Numbered from the stretch's first letter, positions 47,111 through 58,480 are shown. The stretch: 64,000 nucleotides of DNA from Bacteroidales bacterium (GCA_016929525.1 JAFGIP010000008.1:49068-113067); one strand, 5' to 3'. Numbers and translations are program-made. The notes: generated by a model not told the origin, from the letters alone.

Positions 47111-50100
47111 ATGTCATTCAGAAAAGACACAAAAGTAAAAAGCAATTTCTCTAAAATTGCCATTGGATTAGCTTCTCCTGAAGAAGTGCTTGAACGATCA
47201 AGCGGTGAAGTGTTAAAGCCGGAAACTATTAATTACAGAACATATAAGCCCGAGAGAGACGGCCTGTTCTGTGAAAGGATTTTCGGCCCGGTCAAGGATT
47301 ACGAATGTCATTGTGGCAAATATAAGAGGATAAGATATAAAGGAATTGTATGCGACAGGTGTGGTGTTGAAGTAACAGAGAAGAAAGTACGTCGTGAAAG
47401 AATGGGACATATCTCCCTTGTTGTTCCTGTGGCTCACATCTGGTATTTCAAGTCACTGCCAAATAAAATTGGCTATTTGCTTGGGTTGCCTACTAAAAAG
47501 CTCGACTCAATTATATATTACGAAAGGTATGTGGTAATTAATCCCGGTATTAAAGCTGCCGATGGAGTTAATTACCTCGATTTTCTGACTGAAGAGGAGT
47601 ACCTCGATATTCTGGATACACTTCCAAAAGAAAATCAGTACCTCGATGATGATGATCCTGATAAATTCATCGCTGATATGGGAGCCGATGCTTTGTATAA
47701 ATTGCTTTCACGTCTTGATCTTGACGATATGTCGTATTCACTTCGTCATAAAGCAAATACCGAAACTTCTCAACAAAGAAAAAACGAAGCATTAAAAAGA
47801 TTACAGGTTGTTGAAGCATTTCGTGCCTCAAAAGGTGTTAACCGGCCTGAATGGATGATTGTTAAGGTTGTTCCGGTAATTCCTCCTGAACTAAGACCTC
47901 TGGTACCTCTTGATGGTGGCCGATTTGCAACATCCGACCTCAACGATCTGTATCGTCGAGTAATTATCAGGAATAATCGTCTGAAAAGACTTATCGAAAT
48001 AAAAGCTCCCGAAGTGATTCTTCGAAATGAAAAAAGAATGCTTCAGGAAGCTGTTGATTCATTATTCGATAACTCGAGAAAAGCCAATGCAGTTAAAACT
48101 GATGCAAACCGTCCCTTAAAATCACTTAGTGATAGTCTGAAAGGAAAGCAAGGTCGCTTCCGTCAAAATCTGCTTGGTAAAAGGGTTGACTATTCAGCAC
48201 GTTCGGTAATCGTTGTTGGTCCCGAACTTGATTTACACGAGTGTGGATTACCAAAAGATATGGCAGCGGAATTATACAAACCATTTATCATCAGGAAGCT
48301 GATTGAAAGAGGTATTGTTAAAACAGTAAAATCTGCAAAGAAAATAGTCGACAGGAAAGATCCTGTTGTTTGGGATATTCTCGAAAATGTTCTGAAAGGT
48401 CACCCGGTTCTGTTAAACCGTGCCCCAACTTTACACCGCTTAGGTATACAGGCATTTCAGCCTAAACTTATTGAGGGTAAGGCTATTCAATTACATCCAC
48501 TGGTTTGTACAGCGTTTAATGCCGACTTCGATGGTGACCAAATGGCTGTTCACCTGCCTCTTGGTAATGAAGCCGTGCTGGAAGCACAACTGTTAATGCT
48601 TGCTTCACATAATATACTGAACCCGGCAAACGGTGCACCTATCAGCGTACCATCACAGGATATGGTACTTGGTCTATATTATATTACCAAAGCCAAAATA
48701 AATACCACAACAGAAAAAGTTAAAGGTGAAGGTATGACATTCTATTCACCTGAAGAGGTTAACATTGCATATAATGAAGGGCGTGTTGATCTTCATGCAA
48801 TGGTTAAAGTAAAAGTAAACGACATTGAAAATGATGTTGTTGTACAAAAAATAATTGAAACTACTGTTGGCAGGGTTATCTTTAATGAAGTCGTTCCGGA
48901 AGAGGTCGGATACATTAACGAACTTCTTACCAAAAAGTCACTCCGTGAGATTATCAGCAAAGTTCTTAAAAAGTCAGGCGTTGCCCGTACTTCGAAATTC
49001 CTAGACGATATTAAGAACATCGGATATCACATGGCATTCAGAGGTGGTTTATCATTCAACCTTGATGACGTAATTATACCAGATGAAAAGAATGACCTTG
49101 TAAAAGAAGGTTATGAGCAGGTTGATGAAGTAATGAATAACTACAATCTTGGTTTTATTACAAATAATGAACGTTATAACCAGATTATTGACATTTGGAC
49201 ACATACAAATGCAAAGCTTACACAGACACTGATGAAGCAATTATCTTCTGACAGACAAGGCTTCAATGCAGTATATATGATGCTCGATTCTGGTGCGAGG
49301 GGTTCTAAAGAACAGATTCGTCAGCTGTCAGGTATGCGCGGTTTAATGGCTAAACCACAGAAATCGGGTTCAACTGGGTCTGAAATTATTGAAAACCCGA
49401 TACTTTCGAACTTTAAAGAAGGCCTTTCCGTGCTAGAATATTTTATTTCAACGCACGGTGCCAGAAAAGGTCTCGCAGATACAGCACTTAAAACTGCCGA
49501 CGCCGGTTATCTGACCCGCCGTTTGGTTGATGTATCGCAGGATGTAATTGTTACTGAAGAAGATTGTGGTACACTGCGTGGTTTGGTGGCAACAGCCATT
49601 AAAAACAACGAAGAAGTTGTTGAAAGCTTATCAGAAAGAGTACTTGGCCGAACTGCAGTACATGATATCTACCATCCAATGACAGGTGAAATGATACTGG
49701 CATCGGGTGAGGAAATTACCGAAGAAATAGCCAATAAAATTGAAGATTCACCTATTGAACAGGTTGAAATTCGTTCGGTATTAACCTGCGAGTCTAAACG
49801 TGGAGTATGTGCAAAATGTTATGGTCGTAACCTGGCAACGGGACATATGGTTCAGATCGGTGAAGCTGTTGGTGTAATTGCAGCCCAGTCAATTGGTGAA
49901 CCCGGTACACAGCTAACACTGCGTACTTTCCACGTGGGTGGTACTGCATCCAATATTGCTGCAGAATCAAAAGTGATCGCAAAATACAACGGGATAATAG
50001 AAATTGAAGAATTGCGGACTGTTGAAAGAAAGACTGAAACAGGAGAAAAGGTGGATATAGTTATTGGTCGTCTCGCCGAGTTGCGGATAATTGACAAGAA

Positions 50101-51394
50101 CACTGGTATTGCGCTTACAACCCACAATATTCCTTATGGAGCAAAATTGTATGTGAAGAATGGCAGTGAAGTTAAAAAGAACGATCCAATATGCGATTGG
50201 GACCCGTACAATGCAGTTATCATTTCAGAATCAGCCGGCAGTATCTCATTTGAAAATGTTCTGGATGGAATAACATATAAAGAAGAAAGTGACGAACAAA
50301 CCGGATTCCGCGAAAAAGTGATTATCGAAACACGTGATAAAACAAAGAACCCGGTAATTAAAATACTTTCAAAAGAAGGTGAAGTTCTTAAGTCATACAA
50401 CCTGCCGGTTGGTGCTCACCTTGCAGTTAATGAAGGTGATAAAGTTGATGCCGGCCAGATACTGGTAAAAATCCCGAGGGCAGTTGGTAAGTCGGGTGAT
50501 ATTACCGGTGGTCTTCCAAGAGTTACAGAGCTGTTCGAAGCAAGAAATCCTTCAAATCCTGCAGTTGTCTCTGAAATTGACGGTGAAGTCTCATTCGGAA
50601 AAATTAAGAGAGGTAACCGCGAGATCATCATCACATCGAAATCAGGACAGGTTAAAAAATACCTTGTTCCGCTTTCAAAACAAATACTTATTCAGGAGAA
50701 CGACTATGTAAAAGCAGGTATCTCTCTCTCTGACGGCGCCATTACTCCTGCAGATATTCTTTCTATTAAAGGACCTACCAAGGTTCAGGAATATATTGTT
50801 AATGAAGTACAGGAAGTATATCGTTTGCAGGGTGTAAAAATCAACGATAAGCACTTCGAGATCATAGTTCGTCAAATGATGCGTAAGGTTGAAATTGTTG
50901 ATCCGGGTGATACCAAATTCCTGGAAAAACAATTAGTTGACAAATGGGAATTCATGGATGAGAACGACTGGATATTTGATAAGAAAGTGATTCTTGACGC
51001 AGGCGACTCTCAGACATTAAAACCCGGTCAGATAGTTACAGCACGTAAACTCCGTGATGAGAACTCAATGCTGAAACGTAAGGATATGAAACTTATAGAA
51101 GCACGTGATGCTGTTCCGGCAACATCAAGTCAGATACTTCAGGGAATTACAAAAGCTGCACTGCAAACGCAAAGCTTCATGTCAGCAGCTTCATTCCAGG
51201 AAACTACAAAAGTGCTTAACGAGGCAGCAATCCATGGTAAGGTTGATGAACTCGAAGGACTAAAAGAAAATGTTATCGTAGGACACCTGATACCAGCAGG
51301 AACAGGAGTTAGGGATTACGATAAGATCATTGTAGGTTCTAAAGAAGAATATGAAGAAATGACAAAATCGGCAGAAGAAATAGAAATTCACTAA
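47111..51394 (+). CDS. rpoC: RNA polymerase beta' subunit
   Basis: A 1427-residue beta' subunit. The N-terminal zinc ribbon has Cys66, Cys68, Cys81 and Cys84. The magnesium motif [12 protein letters not shown] lies near residue 472. A second zinc site includes the [13 protein letters not shown] segment near 900. The trigger-loop/bridge region shows [13 protein letters not shown] and [12 protein letters not shown]. It follows rpoB by 53 bases in one operon. Confidence 0.97.
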   Translation: MSFRKDTKVKSNFSKIAIGLASPEEVLERSSGEVLKPETINYRTYKPERDGLFCERIFGPVKDYECHCGKYKRIRYKGIVCDRCGVEVTEKKVRRERMGHISLVVPVAHIWYFKSLPNKIGYLLGLPTKKLDSIIYYERYVVINPGIKAADGVNYLDFLTEEEYLDILDTLPKENQYLDDDDPDKFIADMGADALYKLLSRLDLDDMSYSLRHKANTETSQQRKNEALKRLQVVEAFRASKGVNRPEWMIVKVVPVIPPELRPLVPLDGGRFATSDLNDLYRRVIIRNNRLKRLIEIKAPEVILRNEKRMLQEAVDSLFDNSRKANAVKTDANRPLKSLSDSLKGKQGRFRQNLLGKRVDYSARSVIVVGPELDLHECGLPKDMAAELYKPFIIRKLIERGIVKTVKSAKKIVDRKDPVVWDILENVLKGHPVLLNRAPTLHRLGIQAFQPKLIEGKAIQLHPLVCTAFNADFDGDQMAVHLPLGNEAVLEAQLLMLASHNILNPANGAPISVPSQDMVLGLYYITKAKINTTTEKVKGEGMTFYSPEEVNIAYNEGRVDLHAMVKVKVNDIENDVVVQKIIETTVGRVIFNEVVPEEVGYINELLTKKSLREIISKVLKKSGVARTSKFLDDIKNIGYHMAFRGGLSFNLDDVIIPDEKNDLVKEGYEQVDEVMNNYNLGFITNNERYNQIIDIWTHTNAKLTQTLMKQLSSDRQGFNAVYMMLDSGARGSKEQIRQLSGMRGLMAKPQKSGSTGSEIIENPILSNFKEGLSVLEYFISTHGARKGLADTALKTADAGYLTRRLVDVSQDVIVTEEDCGTLRGLVATAIKNNEEVVESLSERVLGRTAVHDIYHPMTGEMILASGEEITEEIANKIEDSPIEQVEIRSVLTCESKRGVCAKCYGRNLATGHMVQIGEAVGVIAAQSIGEPGTQLTLRTFHVGGTASNIAAESKVIAKYNGIIEIEELRTVERKTETGEKVDIVIGRLAELRIIDKNTGIALTTHNIPYGAKLYVKNGSEVKKNDPICDWDPYNAVIISESAGSISFENVLDGITYKEESDEQTGFREKVIIETRDKTKNPVIKILSKEGEVLKSYNLPVGAHLAVNEGDKVDAGQILVKIPRAVGKSGDITGGLPRVTELFEARNPSNPAVVSEIDGEVSFGKIKRGNREIIITSKSGQVKKYLVPLSKQILIQENDYVKAGISLSDGAITPADILSIKGPTKVQEYIVNEVQEVYRLQGVKINDKHFEIIVRQMMRKVEIVDPGDTKFLEKQLVDKWEFMDENDWIFDKKVILDAGDSQTLKPGQIVTARKLRDENSMLKRKDMKLIEARDAVPATSSQILQGITKAALQTQSFMSAASFQETTKVLNEAAIHGKVDELEGLKENVIVGHLIPAGTGVRDYDKIIVGSKEEYEEMTKSAEEIEIH

Positions 51395-51412
51395 CCATAA
51401 AGAATTAGTGTT

Positions 51413-51739
51413 ATGGAAGATAATAAAGAAAAAAGTAAAAATCAGATCAATATTGAACTGAAAGAAGATGTAGCTCAGGGTATATATTCTAACCTGGCAA
51501 TTATAACACACTCTTCTTCAGAGTTCGTTTTAGATTTTGTGCGAATTATGCCGGGAATGCCAAAAGCAATTGTACAATCAAGAATTATTCTGACTCCTGA
51601 GCATGCAAAACGTCTTCTTATGGCATTAAAAGATAATATCTCGAAATTTGAATCGATTCACGGCCCGATAAAAGAAGTTGAAGGCGGAGGTGGCCCGAAC
51701 ATACCACTAAATTTTGGAGGGCCAACTGCCCAGGCATAA
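51413..51739 (+). CDS. DUF3467 protein
   Basis: A 108-residue protein of the DUF3467 family. Family features are IYSNLAIITHSSSEFVLDF and RIILTPEHAKRLLMALKDN, ending in a Gly/Pro-rich tail (GGGGPNIPLNFGGPTAQA). It starts 18 bases after rpoC and is probably transcribed with it, as commonly seen in Bacteroidota. Its function is unknown; co-transcription with RNA polymerase suggests a link to gene expression. Confidence 0.9.
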   Translation: MEDNKEKSKNQINIELKEDVAQGIYSNLAIITHSSSEFVLDFVRIMPGMPKAIVQSRIILTPEHAKRLLMALKDNISKFESIHGPIKEVEGGGGPNIPLNFGGPTAQA

Positions 51740-51815
51740 TTTACGAATAAAGGAATCTGTTTTCACTTCATAGAGGAATCAAGTAATGTGAAATGTTAAT
51801 AAAACAGAATAATAA

Positions 51816-51852
51816 ACGGGGTAACTCAGTTGTTGTAGATTACCCCTTTTTT
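51816..51852 (+). terminator. Terminator of the rpoBC operon
   Basis: GGGGTAA (51818-51824) pairs with TTACCCC (51840-51846), followed by a T-run. It lies about 80 bases after the DUF3467 gene. Confidence 0.85.
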
Positions 51853-51937
51853 ATTGATCTTATTAAGAATAACTCTAAATTTCCGAATTATTAACTGAGT
51901 GAATATCAAACAAATTATGCGATTGTATAAAATATTT

Positions 51938-51945
51938 TATATTTG
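51938..51945 (+). promoter_or_regulatory. Promoter -7 box upstream of etfB
   Basis: TATATTTG matches the consensus 66 bases before the etfB ATG. No good -33 box is visible at the normal distance. Confidence 0.35.
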
Positions 51946-52010
51946 TCACTTTGTTTTTTCAAACCCTTATTATTGTTCAATTTCAATTCAAATAAAAATA
52001 TAGTCAATTC

Positions 52011-52760
52011 ATGAAGATTATTATTTGTATTAGTAATGTCCCTGATACCACAACCAAGGTTAAGTTTGTGGATAACAACAGTGCATTTGATACAACAGGT
52101 GTACAATGGATCATTAATCCATGGGATGAATTAGCACTGACACGTGCTTTGGAACTTAAAGAAGATGCAAACAATCCTGTTAGCAGTGTGACTGTTGTAA
52201 CTGTTGGATTAAAAACCTCTGAACCGACATTAAGAAAAGCCTTAGCAATTGGCGCAGACGATGCTATCAGGGTAGACTTTCAACCTGGCGATGCATATTC
52301 TGTAGCAACCCAGTTGGCTGAAGTTTTAAAGAATAACCCTTACGATATCATATTAAACGGCATTGAATCCAGCGATTATAACGGATCGTCTGTTGGTGGT
52401 ATGCTTGCTGAATTACTGGACATGTCTTCAATCTCTGCAGTTTCAGGTATTAAACTTCAGGGTGAAGAAATAAAGGTAACCCGCGATATTGATGGAGGTA
52501 AGGAAGAAATCTCAATAACTGCTCCTTTTGTGGGAATTGTACAGAAAGGTATAGCTAAAGAACCAAGAATTGCAGCCATGCGTGGTATCATGATGGCAAA
52601 GAAGAAGCCGATCACGGTTGTTGAACCGGTTGCAGTTGATAGTTTAACAGAGATTGCCGGATTTGAACTTCCTCAATCTAAAGCTGCCTGCAAAATCATT
52701 GATGCAGACAATGTAAAAGAACTCGTTGAACTTCTCAGAGATGAAGCAAAAGCTATTTAA
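52011..52760 (+). CDS. etfB: Electron transfer flavoprotein beta subunit
   Basis: A 249-residue ETF beta. It begins MKIIICISNVPDTTTKVKF and shows NPWDELALTRALELKE, IILNGIESSDYNGSSVGGML and the C-terminal recognition-loop region. It binds AMP and, with EtfA, carries electrons from acyl-CoA dehydrogenases. It starts the etfB-etfA-Fe/S-acyl-CoA dehydrogenase operon. Confidence 0.93.
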   Translation: MKIIICISNVPDTTTKVKFVDNNSAFDTTGVQWIINPWDELALTRALELKEDANNPVSSVTVVTVGLKTSEPTLRKALAIGADDAIRVDFQPGDAYSVATQLAEVLKNNPYDIILNGIESSDYNGSSVGGMLAELLDMSSISAVSGIKLQGEEIKVTRDIDGGKEEISITAPFVGIVQKGIAKEPRIAAMRGIMMAKKKPITVVEPVAVDSLTEIAGFELPQSKAACKIIDADNVKELVELLRDEAKAI

Positions 52761-52801
52761 TTTAATCTTCAGAACATCTGAAATAATTTAAAAAAAATAA
52801 C

Positions 52802-53773
52802 ATGTCAGTATTAGTTTATACAGAAAATTGGGATGGCAGATTCAAAAAACTATCAAATGAATTGGTTTCTTACGGTAGTAAATTAGCTGAAATGCTGAAC
52901 ACTTCAACTACTGTTCTTTCAATCGGAAAAGTAGATGAAGCAGAATTAAAAAGTCTCGGAAAATATGGTGCTGATAAAATCATAACTGTCACCGATGAAA
53001 AATTAGCTACCCTCGACAACAGGGCATATACCGCTGTTATTGCACAGGTAGTGGAAAAAGAAAAATCAGGCATCGTTCTGTTGTCTAACAACAATACAGG
53101 TAAAGCAATTGCACCGAGATTATCGGTGAAATTAAAAGCAGGTATTGCCTCCGGCATAACCGCCGTTCCTGAAAAAACCAGTCCTTTTACAGCTGCAAAA
53201 AAAGTATTCTCCGGTAAAGCTTTTGCAAAATTTGTCATTAAGACAGATATCAAAATACTCACATTAGCACAGAATTCTTATGAGATTGTAGAAAAAACCG
53301 GGCAGGCAGCAATTGAATCATTCTCACCTTCTGTTTCCAATGATCTTATCCGGACAAAAGTTATTAACGTTGAAAAACAGACAGGCAAAGTATTGCTTAC
53401 CGATGCAGAAATTGTTGTTTCCGGTGGCCGTGGAATGAAGTCGCCCGATAACTGGGGAAAGATTGAAGAACTTGCAGATCTGCTGGGAGGTGCTACAGCA
53501 TGCTCAAGACCTGTATCCGACGAAGGATGGAGACCTCATGAAGAACATACAGGGCAAACAGGTAAGATCATTGCACCAAACCTTTATATTGCCTTTGGTA
53601 TTTCCGGAGCAATTCAGCACCTGGCCGGTGTAAGCTCATCCAAGTTTATTGTAGCCGTTAATACCGATAAAGACGCTCCTATTTTTGAAGCAGCCGACTA
53701 CGGAATTGTTGGCGATGCCCTTCAGGTGTTACCGAAGTTTGTAGATGCTGTTAAAGAACTGAAATCATTGTGA
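52802..53773 (+). CDS. etfA: Electron transfer flavoprotein alpha subunit
   Basis: A 323-residue ETF alpha. The C-terminal FAD domain is clear: IVVSGGRGMKSPDNWGKIEE, GATACSRPVSDEGWRPHEEH, TGQTGKIIAPNLYIAFGISG and AVNTDKDAPIFEAADYGIVG. It follows etfB by 41 bases and forms the flavoprotein heterodimer with it. Confidence 0.95.
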   Translation: MSVLVYTENWDGRFKKLSNELVSYGSKLAEMLNTSTTVLSIGKVDEAELKSLGKYGADKIITVTDEKLATLDNRAYTAVIAQVVEKEKSGIVLLSNNNTGKAIAPRLSVKLKAGIASGITAVPEKTSPFTAAKKVFSGKAFAKFVIKTDIKILTLAQNSYEIVEKTGQAAIESFSPSVSNDLIRTKVINVEKQTGKVLLTDAEIVVSGGRGMKSPDNWGKIEELADLLGGATACSRPVSDEGWRPHEEHTGQTGKIIAPNLYIAFGISGAIQHLAGVSSSKFIVAVNTDKDAPIFEAADYGIVGDALQVLPKFVDAVKELKSL

Positions 53774-53834
53774 AACGCATAAACATGTTGGTTGTGCGTA
53801 ATTATCAATTTATAGAAATTAAATTTTTCAGCTG

Positions 53835-55130
53835 ATGTCAGAGCAATTAATTTTTATTGCGGCCTTAATTATAACTCTTGGCGTATTTACCTATACTGTT
53901 ATCAGGCTTGCATCCTTTTTCAGACTTACCAGGCCTTTGCCAGTAAAAAATATAGACAAACGTATTGGTGTAATGATGAAAGTTGCCATTGGTCAAACCA
54001 AGATATTCAGATTCCCCGTTATCGGTCTCCTGCATGCATTGGTTTTCTGGGGTTTTTGCGTAATTCTTATCGGAAGTATTGAAATGGTTATCGATGGTAT
54101 AACCGGGACTGAACATGCATTAAAATTCCTTGGATCGGTCTATGATATTATTATGGCCTCCGGTGATATTTTCGCTGTAATTATTGCCGCAGCAATCATA
54201 GTATTCCTGGTAAGAAGATTCTTTTTACATGTCAGAAGATTCAGCGGCATTGAAATGACACACAAATCACATCGCGATGCCAATTTCGCATTAACTCTGA
54301 TCCTGTTGTTAATGCTTACCCTGCTGGGAATGAATATCGGATATGTTGCCGGTCATCCTGGCGGTTATGAAGGAGTGTACCCTGCCAGTAAAGCAATCGT
54401 CACATTATTTAGTCTCAGCACATCTGATTTTACACATTCCCTGTATAAAATAAATTGGTGGGCACATATACTGACAATCTTCTTCTTTGCTAATTATCTG
54501 CCATATTCCAAGCATTTCCATGTTTTCATGTCTGTACCGAACGTATTCCTCAGCAGACTTGAACCTCTGGGTAAATTACCCAATATGGATAGTATTACGG
54601 AAGAGGTCAGATCAATGTTGGATCCTGAAACAGCATATGCAGAATCTCCTGCAGGTGAAGAAGAACAGATAGAACGATTTGGTGTGCTGGATATTGAAGA
54701 TATTAACTGGAAAAATTATCTCGATTCACTTGCATGCACGCAGTGCGGAAGATGTACTTCTGTTTGCCCGGCAAATATTACAGGCAAAAAGCTGTCACCG
54801 AGGAAGATCATTATGAATGTTCGTGAAAGGATGAATGAGAAAGGACCCGGACTGGTGAAGAACGGTAAAGAATATACCGATAATAAATCGCTCATACGCG
54901 ATTACATTACAGAAGAAGAACTTTGGGCTTGTACTACCTGTAATGCCTGTGCCCAGGAATGTCCGATAAATATTAACCATCCGACATTAATAGTTGAAAT
55001 GAGAAGGTACCTGGTTATGGAAGAAGCAGCAGCTCCCGGAGAGCTTAACGCTATTTTCACAAACATTGAAAATAATGGGGCTCCATGGCAGTTCTCACCT
55101 GAAGACAGATTGCTGTGGACTGAAAAATAA
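53835..55130 (+). CDS. Membrane iron-sulfur protein, part of an ETF:quinone oxidoreductase
   Basis: A 431-residue protein. Residues 1-230 contain about five membrane helices of the NarI-like heme-b type (several His residues within helices). Two [4Fe-4S] clusters lie near 298 (CTQCGRCTSVCP) and 366 (CTTCNACAQECP). It resembles the membrane half of the EMO-type FeS oxidoreductase that passes electrons from ETF to menaquinone. The second half, a CCG-domain protein, is the next gene. It lies right after etfA, which supports the role. Fused versions exist in other bacteria; here it is split. Confidence 0.85.
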   Translation: MSEQLIFIAALIITLGVFTYTVIRLASFFRLTRPLPVKNIDKRIGVMMKVAIGQTKIFRFPVIGLLHALVFWGFCVILIGSIEMVIDGITGTEHALKFLGSVYDIIMASGDIFAVIIAAAIIVFLVRRFFLHVRRFSGIEMTHKSHRDANFALTLILLLMLTLLGMNIGYVAGHPGGYEGVYPASKAIVTLFSLSTSDFTHSLYKINWWAHILTIFFFANYLPYSKHFHVFMSVPNVFLSRLEPLGKLPNMDSITEEVRSMLDPETAYAESPAGEEEQIERFGVLDIEDINWKNYLDSLACTQCGRCTSVCPANITGKKLSPRKIIMNVRERMNEKGPGLVKNGKEYTDNKSLIRDYITEEELWACTTCNACAQECPININHPTLIVEMRRYLVMEEAAAPGELNAIFTNIENNGAPWQFSPEDRLLWTEK

Positions 55131-55181
55131 TCTTCTGACTTAAGAAAATCGCAATCAAAATTTTCATATTATAATAACCGT

Positions 55182-55979
55182 ATGTCTACAAAAGAAAAAA
55201 TAAATGTTCCTGTGATGGCAGACCTCTTTGCCAGGGGTGAAAAACCTGAATATTTGTTTTGGGTTGGTTGTGCTGGAGCATTCGACGACAGGTATAAAAA
55301 GGTAACAAGGGCATTTGCAAAAATTCTCAATCATATGAACGTAAGCTACGCGGTTCTTGGAACCGAAGAATCATGTACCGGTGATCCTGCAAGACGTGCC
55401 GGAAATGAAATGTTATTTCAGATGCAGGCACTTGCTAACATTGAGGTTTTAAATTGCTACGAGGTACAAATGATACTTACAATATGTCCTCACTGTTATA
55501 ACATTTTTAAAAACGAGTACCCCGATCTGGGAGGACAATATGAAACAATCAACTACCTCGAATTTCTAAAAGAAGAAATCGACAAAGGGACCCTGAAAAT
55601 TGACTCTGATATTTTTAAAAATAATACAATTACCTATCACGATCCCTGTTATCTGGGAAGAGCTAATGGGATTTATGCTGCACCCAGAAAAGTGCTTGAC
55701 AGTATTCCTTCCAAAAAGGTTGAAATGGCGAGGAACAAGAGCTTTGCACTATGCTGTGGTGCCGGCGGCGCACAAATGTTCAAGGAGGCAGAAAAAGGCG
55801 ATAAAGAAGTGTTTATTGAAAGAACAGAAGATGTCCTTAAAACCAATGCGGATATTATTGCAACCGCTTGCCCGTTTTGTATGACAATGATGTCTGACGG
55901 ATTGAAATACAAAAACAAAGAGGAAGAAATTAAAAACCTTGATATCGCTGAACTTATTGCCGAATCACTGAATCTTTGA
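55182..55979 (+). CDS. CCG-domain iron-sulfur protein (HdrB-like)
   Basis: A 265-residue protein with two CCG-type units: one around WVGCAGAFDDR with CPHCYNIFKNEYP, the other with YHDPCYLGRANG and ALCCGAGGAQMF, followed by ACPFCMTMM. Such units bind a noncubane [4Fe-4S] cluster as in HdrB. It probably completes the ETF:menaquinone oxidoreductase with the preceding membrane protein. It is 51 bases after it. Confidence 0.87.
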   Translation: MSTKEKINVPVMADLFARGEKPEYLFWVGCAGAFDDRYKKVTRAFAKILNHMNVSYAVLGTEESCTGDPARRAGNEMLFQMQALANIEVLNCYEVQMILTICPHCYNIFKNEYPDLGGQYETINYLEFLKEEIDKGTLKIDSDIFKNNTITYHDPCYLGRANGIYAAPRKVLDSIPSKKVEMARNKSFALCCGAGGAQMFKEAEKGDKEVFIERTEDVLKTNADIIATACPFCMTMMSDGLKYKNKEEEIKNLDIAELIAESLNL

Positions 55980-56024
55980 AAACCATTCAGAAAAAATAAA
56001 AAATAATATAATAATCACAATAAA

Positions 56025-57809
56025 ATGGAAAATAAGTCTAATCTAAAAAGTGGCGAATTTTTGGTTAAAGAAATCGATAAGGATGATGTTTTTATTCCGG
56101 AAGAATTCGATGAAGAACAGCTGATGATCAAACAAACATGTATTGATTTTCTTGAAACCGAAGTTTTCCCGAATATTGAAAGAATTGAAAAAGCGGAAGA
56201 AGGGTTAATGCCTGAACTTCTAAAAAAGGCTGCTGAGCTTGGTTTATTGGGTATTGCCATTCCCGAAGAATATGAAGGTTTTGGACAATCATTTGTTACC
56301 CAGATGTTGTCAAGTGAAGTAATCGGTGCCGGTTATTCGTTTGCAGTTGCATACTCCGCACACTGTGGTATTGGCACACTGCCAATTATGTATTATGGAA
56401 ACCCTGAACAAAGACAAAAGTATGTTACACAACTGGCAACCGGTGAGAAACTAGGTGCATACTGTTTAACAGAACCAGGTGCTGGTTCTGATGCAAATTC
56501 AGGTACTACCAGAGCGGTTTTATCTGAAGATGGTAAACATTATATCCTTAACGGACAGAAAATGTGGATTACAAATGCCGGGTTTGCTGATATCCAGATT
56601 GTTTTTGCCAAAATTGAAAACGACAGAGTATACAGTGCATTCATAGTAGAAAGAGATTTTCCGGGAGTAACCCTTAATCCTGATGAACGCAAAATGGGGA
56701 TCAAAGGATCATCGACCCGGCAGATCTTTTATAATGATGTTAAAGTTCCTGTTGAAAACCTCCTCGGTGAAAGAGGTAAAGGATACAGGATTGCTTTAAG
56801 CATCCTGCATATGGGTAGAATTAAACTTGGTGCTAATGTTCTTGGTGCCGCAAAAAAAGCAATCCACGAATCGGTTGTTTATGCCAATGAAAGGAAACAA
56901 TTTGGAAGGTTAATATCGCAGTTTGGAGCCATCAAATATAAACTTGCCGAGCAGGTCGTAAAAACCTTTACAACAGAATCAGCAGTTTACAGGGTAAGTA
57001 AAGATATCGACGATGCAATTACAGCAAATATGGCTGATGGCTGTGATAAGGGAGAAGCGTCAATTGCCGGAATAAGTCACTATGCAGTTGAAGCCGCAAT
57101 CCTTAAAGTATACGGTTCAGAAGCACTTGACTATGTTGTCGATGAGTCTGTTCAGATATTCGGAGGTATGGGATACTCTGCTGAGACCTTGGTAGAAAAA
57201 GGATATCGCGATTCAAGGATCAACAGAATCTTCGAAGGAACAAACGAAATTAATCGTATGCTGGTGGTAGATACTGCACTTAAAAGAGCAGCTAAGGGAG
57301 ATTATGATCTTTTTGGTGAAGCAAAGTCTTTACTTGATAAAATTGACAGCCTGAGAGTTAGCGATGTATCAGGCCTTGACTACTATGGAGAAAAGAAAGT
57401 ATATGTTAAGAATTTCAAAAAAGCAATTTTGATCTCTGTTGCACTGGCTTCTGATTTCTTCCAGAGAAAACTTGCAGAAGAACAGGAAATTCTTTTCAAT
57501 CTTTCTGATATGATGATGGAACTTTACGTTGCAGAATCAACACTGCTGAGAGTTGAAAAGCTGGAATCCATGAAAGGTTCCGCTGCAGTTGGTATTTATA
57601 AGGATATTCTGGATATTAACATTTATGATGCTGCCAGCAGAATATTGAAATCCGGAATGGATGCATTGAATTCATTCCTTGAAAATGGCAATAGAGAAAA
57701 AATGACTAATGCAATTGATATTCTCACGAAAGTGCAGGGAGTAAATGTAAAAGATGCGCGCAGAAGAATTGCAGATAAACTTATCGAGGATAATGCATAC
57801 AATTTTTAA
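56025..57809 (+). CDS. Acyl-CoA dehydrogenase, long form
   Basis: A 594-residue acyl-CoA dehydrogenase with the VLCAD-like C-terminal extension. FAD motifs seen are YCLTEPGAGSDANSGTTRA and WITNAGFADIQIVFAKIE; the GGMGYSAETLVEKGYRDSRI and IFEGTNEINRML segments hold substrate- and FAD-binding residues. The catalytic Glu is probably that in FEGTNEI or in the helix before, as in relatives. It oxidises fatty acyl-CoA and passes electrons to the ETF encoded beside it. It is the last gene of the operon. Confidence 0.93.
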   Translation: MENKSNLKSGEFLVKEIDKDDVFIPEEFDEEQLMIKQTCIDFLETEVFPNIERIEKAEEGLMPELLKKAAELGLLGIAIPEEYEGFGQSFVTQMLSSEVIGAGYSFAVAYSAHCGIGTLPIMYYGNPEQRQKYVTQLATGEKLGAYCLTEPGAGSDANSGTTRAVLSEDGKHYILNGQKMWITNAGFADIQIVFAKIENDRVYSAFIVERDFPGVTLNPDERKMGIKGSSTRQIFYNDVKVPVENLLGERGKGYRIALSILHMGRIKLGANVLGAAKKAIHESVVYANERKQFGRLISQFGAIKYKLAEQVVKTFTTESAVYRVSKDIDDAITANMADGCDKGEASIAGISHYAVEAAILKVYGSEALDYVVDESVQIFGGMGYSAETLVEKGYRDSRINRIFEGTNEINRMLVVDTALKRAAKGDYDLFGEAKSLLDKIDSLRVSDVSGLDYYGEKKVYVKNFKKAILISVALASDFFQRKLAEEQEILFNLSDMMMELYVAESTLLRVEKLESMKGSAAVGIYKDILDINIYDAASRILKSGMDALNSFLENGNREKMTNAIDILTKVQGVNVKDARRRIADKLIEDNAYNF

Positions 57810-57835
57810 TCCCTGACCAGGAGATCTTATATATA

Positions 57836-57868
57836 AAAACCGCTTTGTTTTACCTGAAGCGGTTTTTT
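57836..57868 (+). terminator. Terminator of the ETF/acyl-CoA dehydrogenase operon
   Basis: AAAAACCGCTT and AAGCGGTTTTTTT form an 8-bp stem with flanking A-T pairs and a T-run, 27 bases after the stop. Confidence 0.85.
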
Positions 57869-58009
57869 TCTTCAGAACTTTGTTCTTAGTAAATATGTTT
57901 AATATATGCAGGATCGTGAAAGAAAACACTGCATTTGTCAAAAATGAAATGTCTCTGAAGTATTAATTATTAATTTTGAAACGGATATCAAACGATAATT
58001 GCACTAAGA

Positions 58010-58465
58010 ATGAGGGATTTAATACAAAAGACAATTGATGTTCTTAAATCCAGGGTTAAGAGAAACCTTAAGGTTATTAATTATAATCAGAAGATGATCA
58101 AAGAGCTTTTAAAAGAGCACGGATCAACACAGGCAAGTGAATTTGAACAGTTTTACACTGCAAACAAAACTCTTTTACAGGAAAATAACGATTATATCAA
58201 TATCCAGTTAACACTGATTAATTTTCTTGAAAAATACAGGGGAACAGCAGTACTGGATGAGTCTATACCGGTTGTTGATCTTTTCACTATTACCGATGAG
58301 TCGGAACTGATGGATATTACCCTGAAAGGTATTGTAGCCTTCGATGAGAACCACCCTAAATTTAACGATTCTGCATTTATCGATAAAATGATCTCTCATT
58401 ACGAATCGATAGAGGAGTATGAGAAATGCCAGGAACTCTCCGAGCTAAAAAGCAAGCTCGTATAG
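58010..58465 (+). CDS. Hypothetical helical protein
   Basis: A 151-residue soluble protein that I do not recognise. Residues 1-75 are mostly amphipathic helix (VLKSRVKRNLKVINYNQKMI, LLQENNDYINIQLTLINFLE), probably a coiled coil. The rest is acidic, ending in a helix with ELSELKSKLV. It has no signal peptide, membrane span or cofactor motif. It is flanked by two terminators, so it is a single-gene unit. Confidence 0.65.
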   Translation: MRDLIQKTIDVLKSRVKRNLKVINYNQKMIKELLKEHGSTQASEFEQFYTANKTLLQENNDYINIQLTLINFLEKYRGTAVLDESIPVVDLFTITDESELMDITLKGIVAFDENHPKFNDSAFIDKMISHYESIEEYEKCQELSELKSKLV

Positions 58466-58480
58466 ATAATAGGTTGACGT

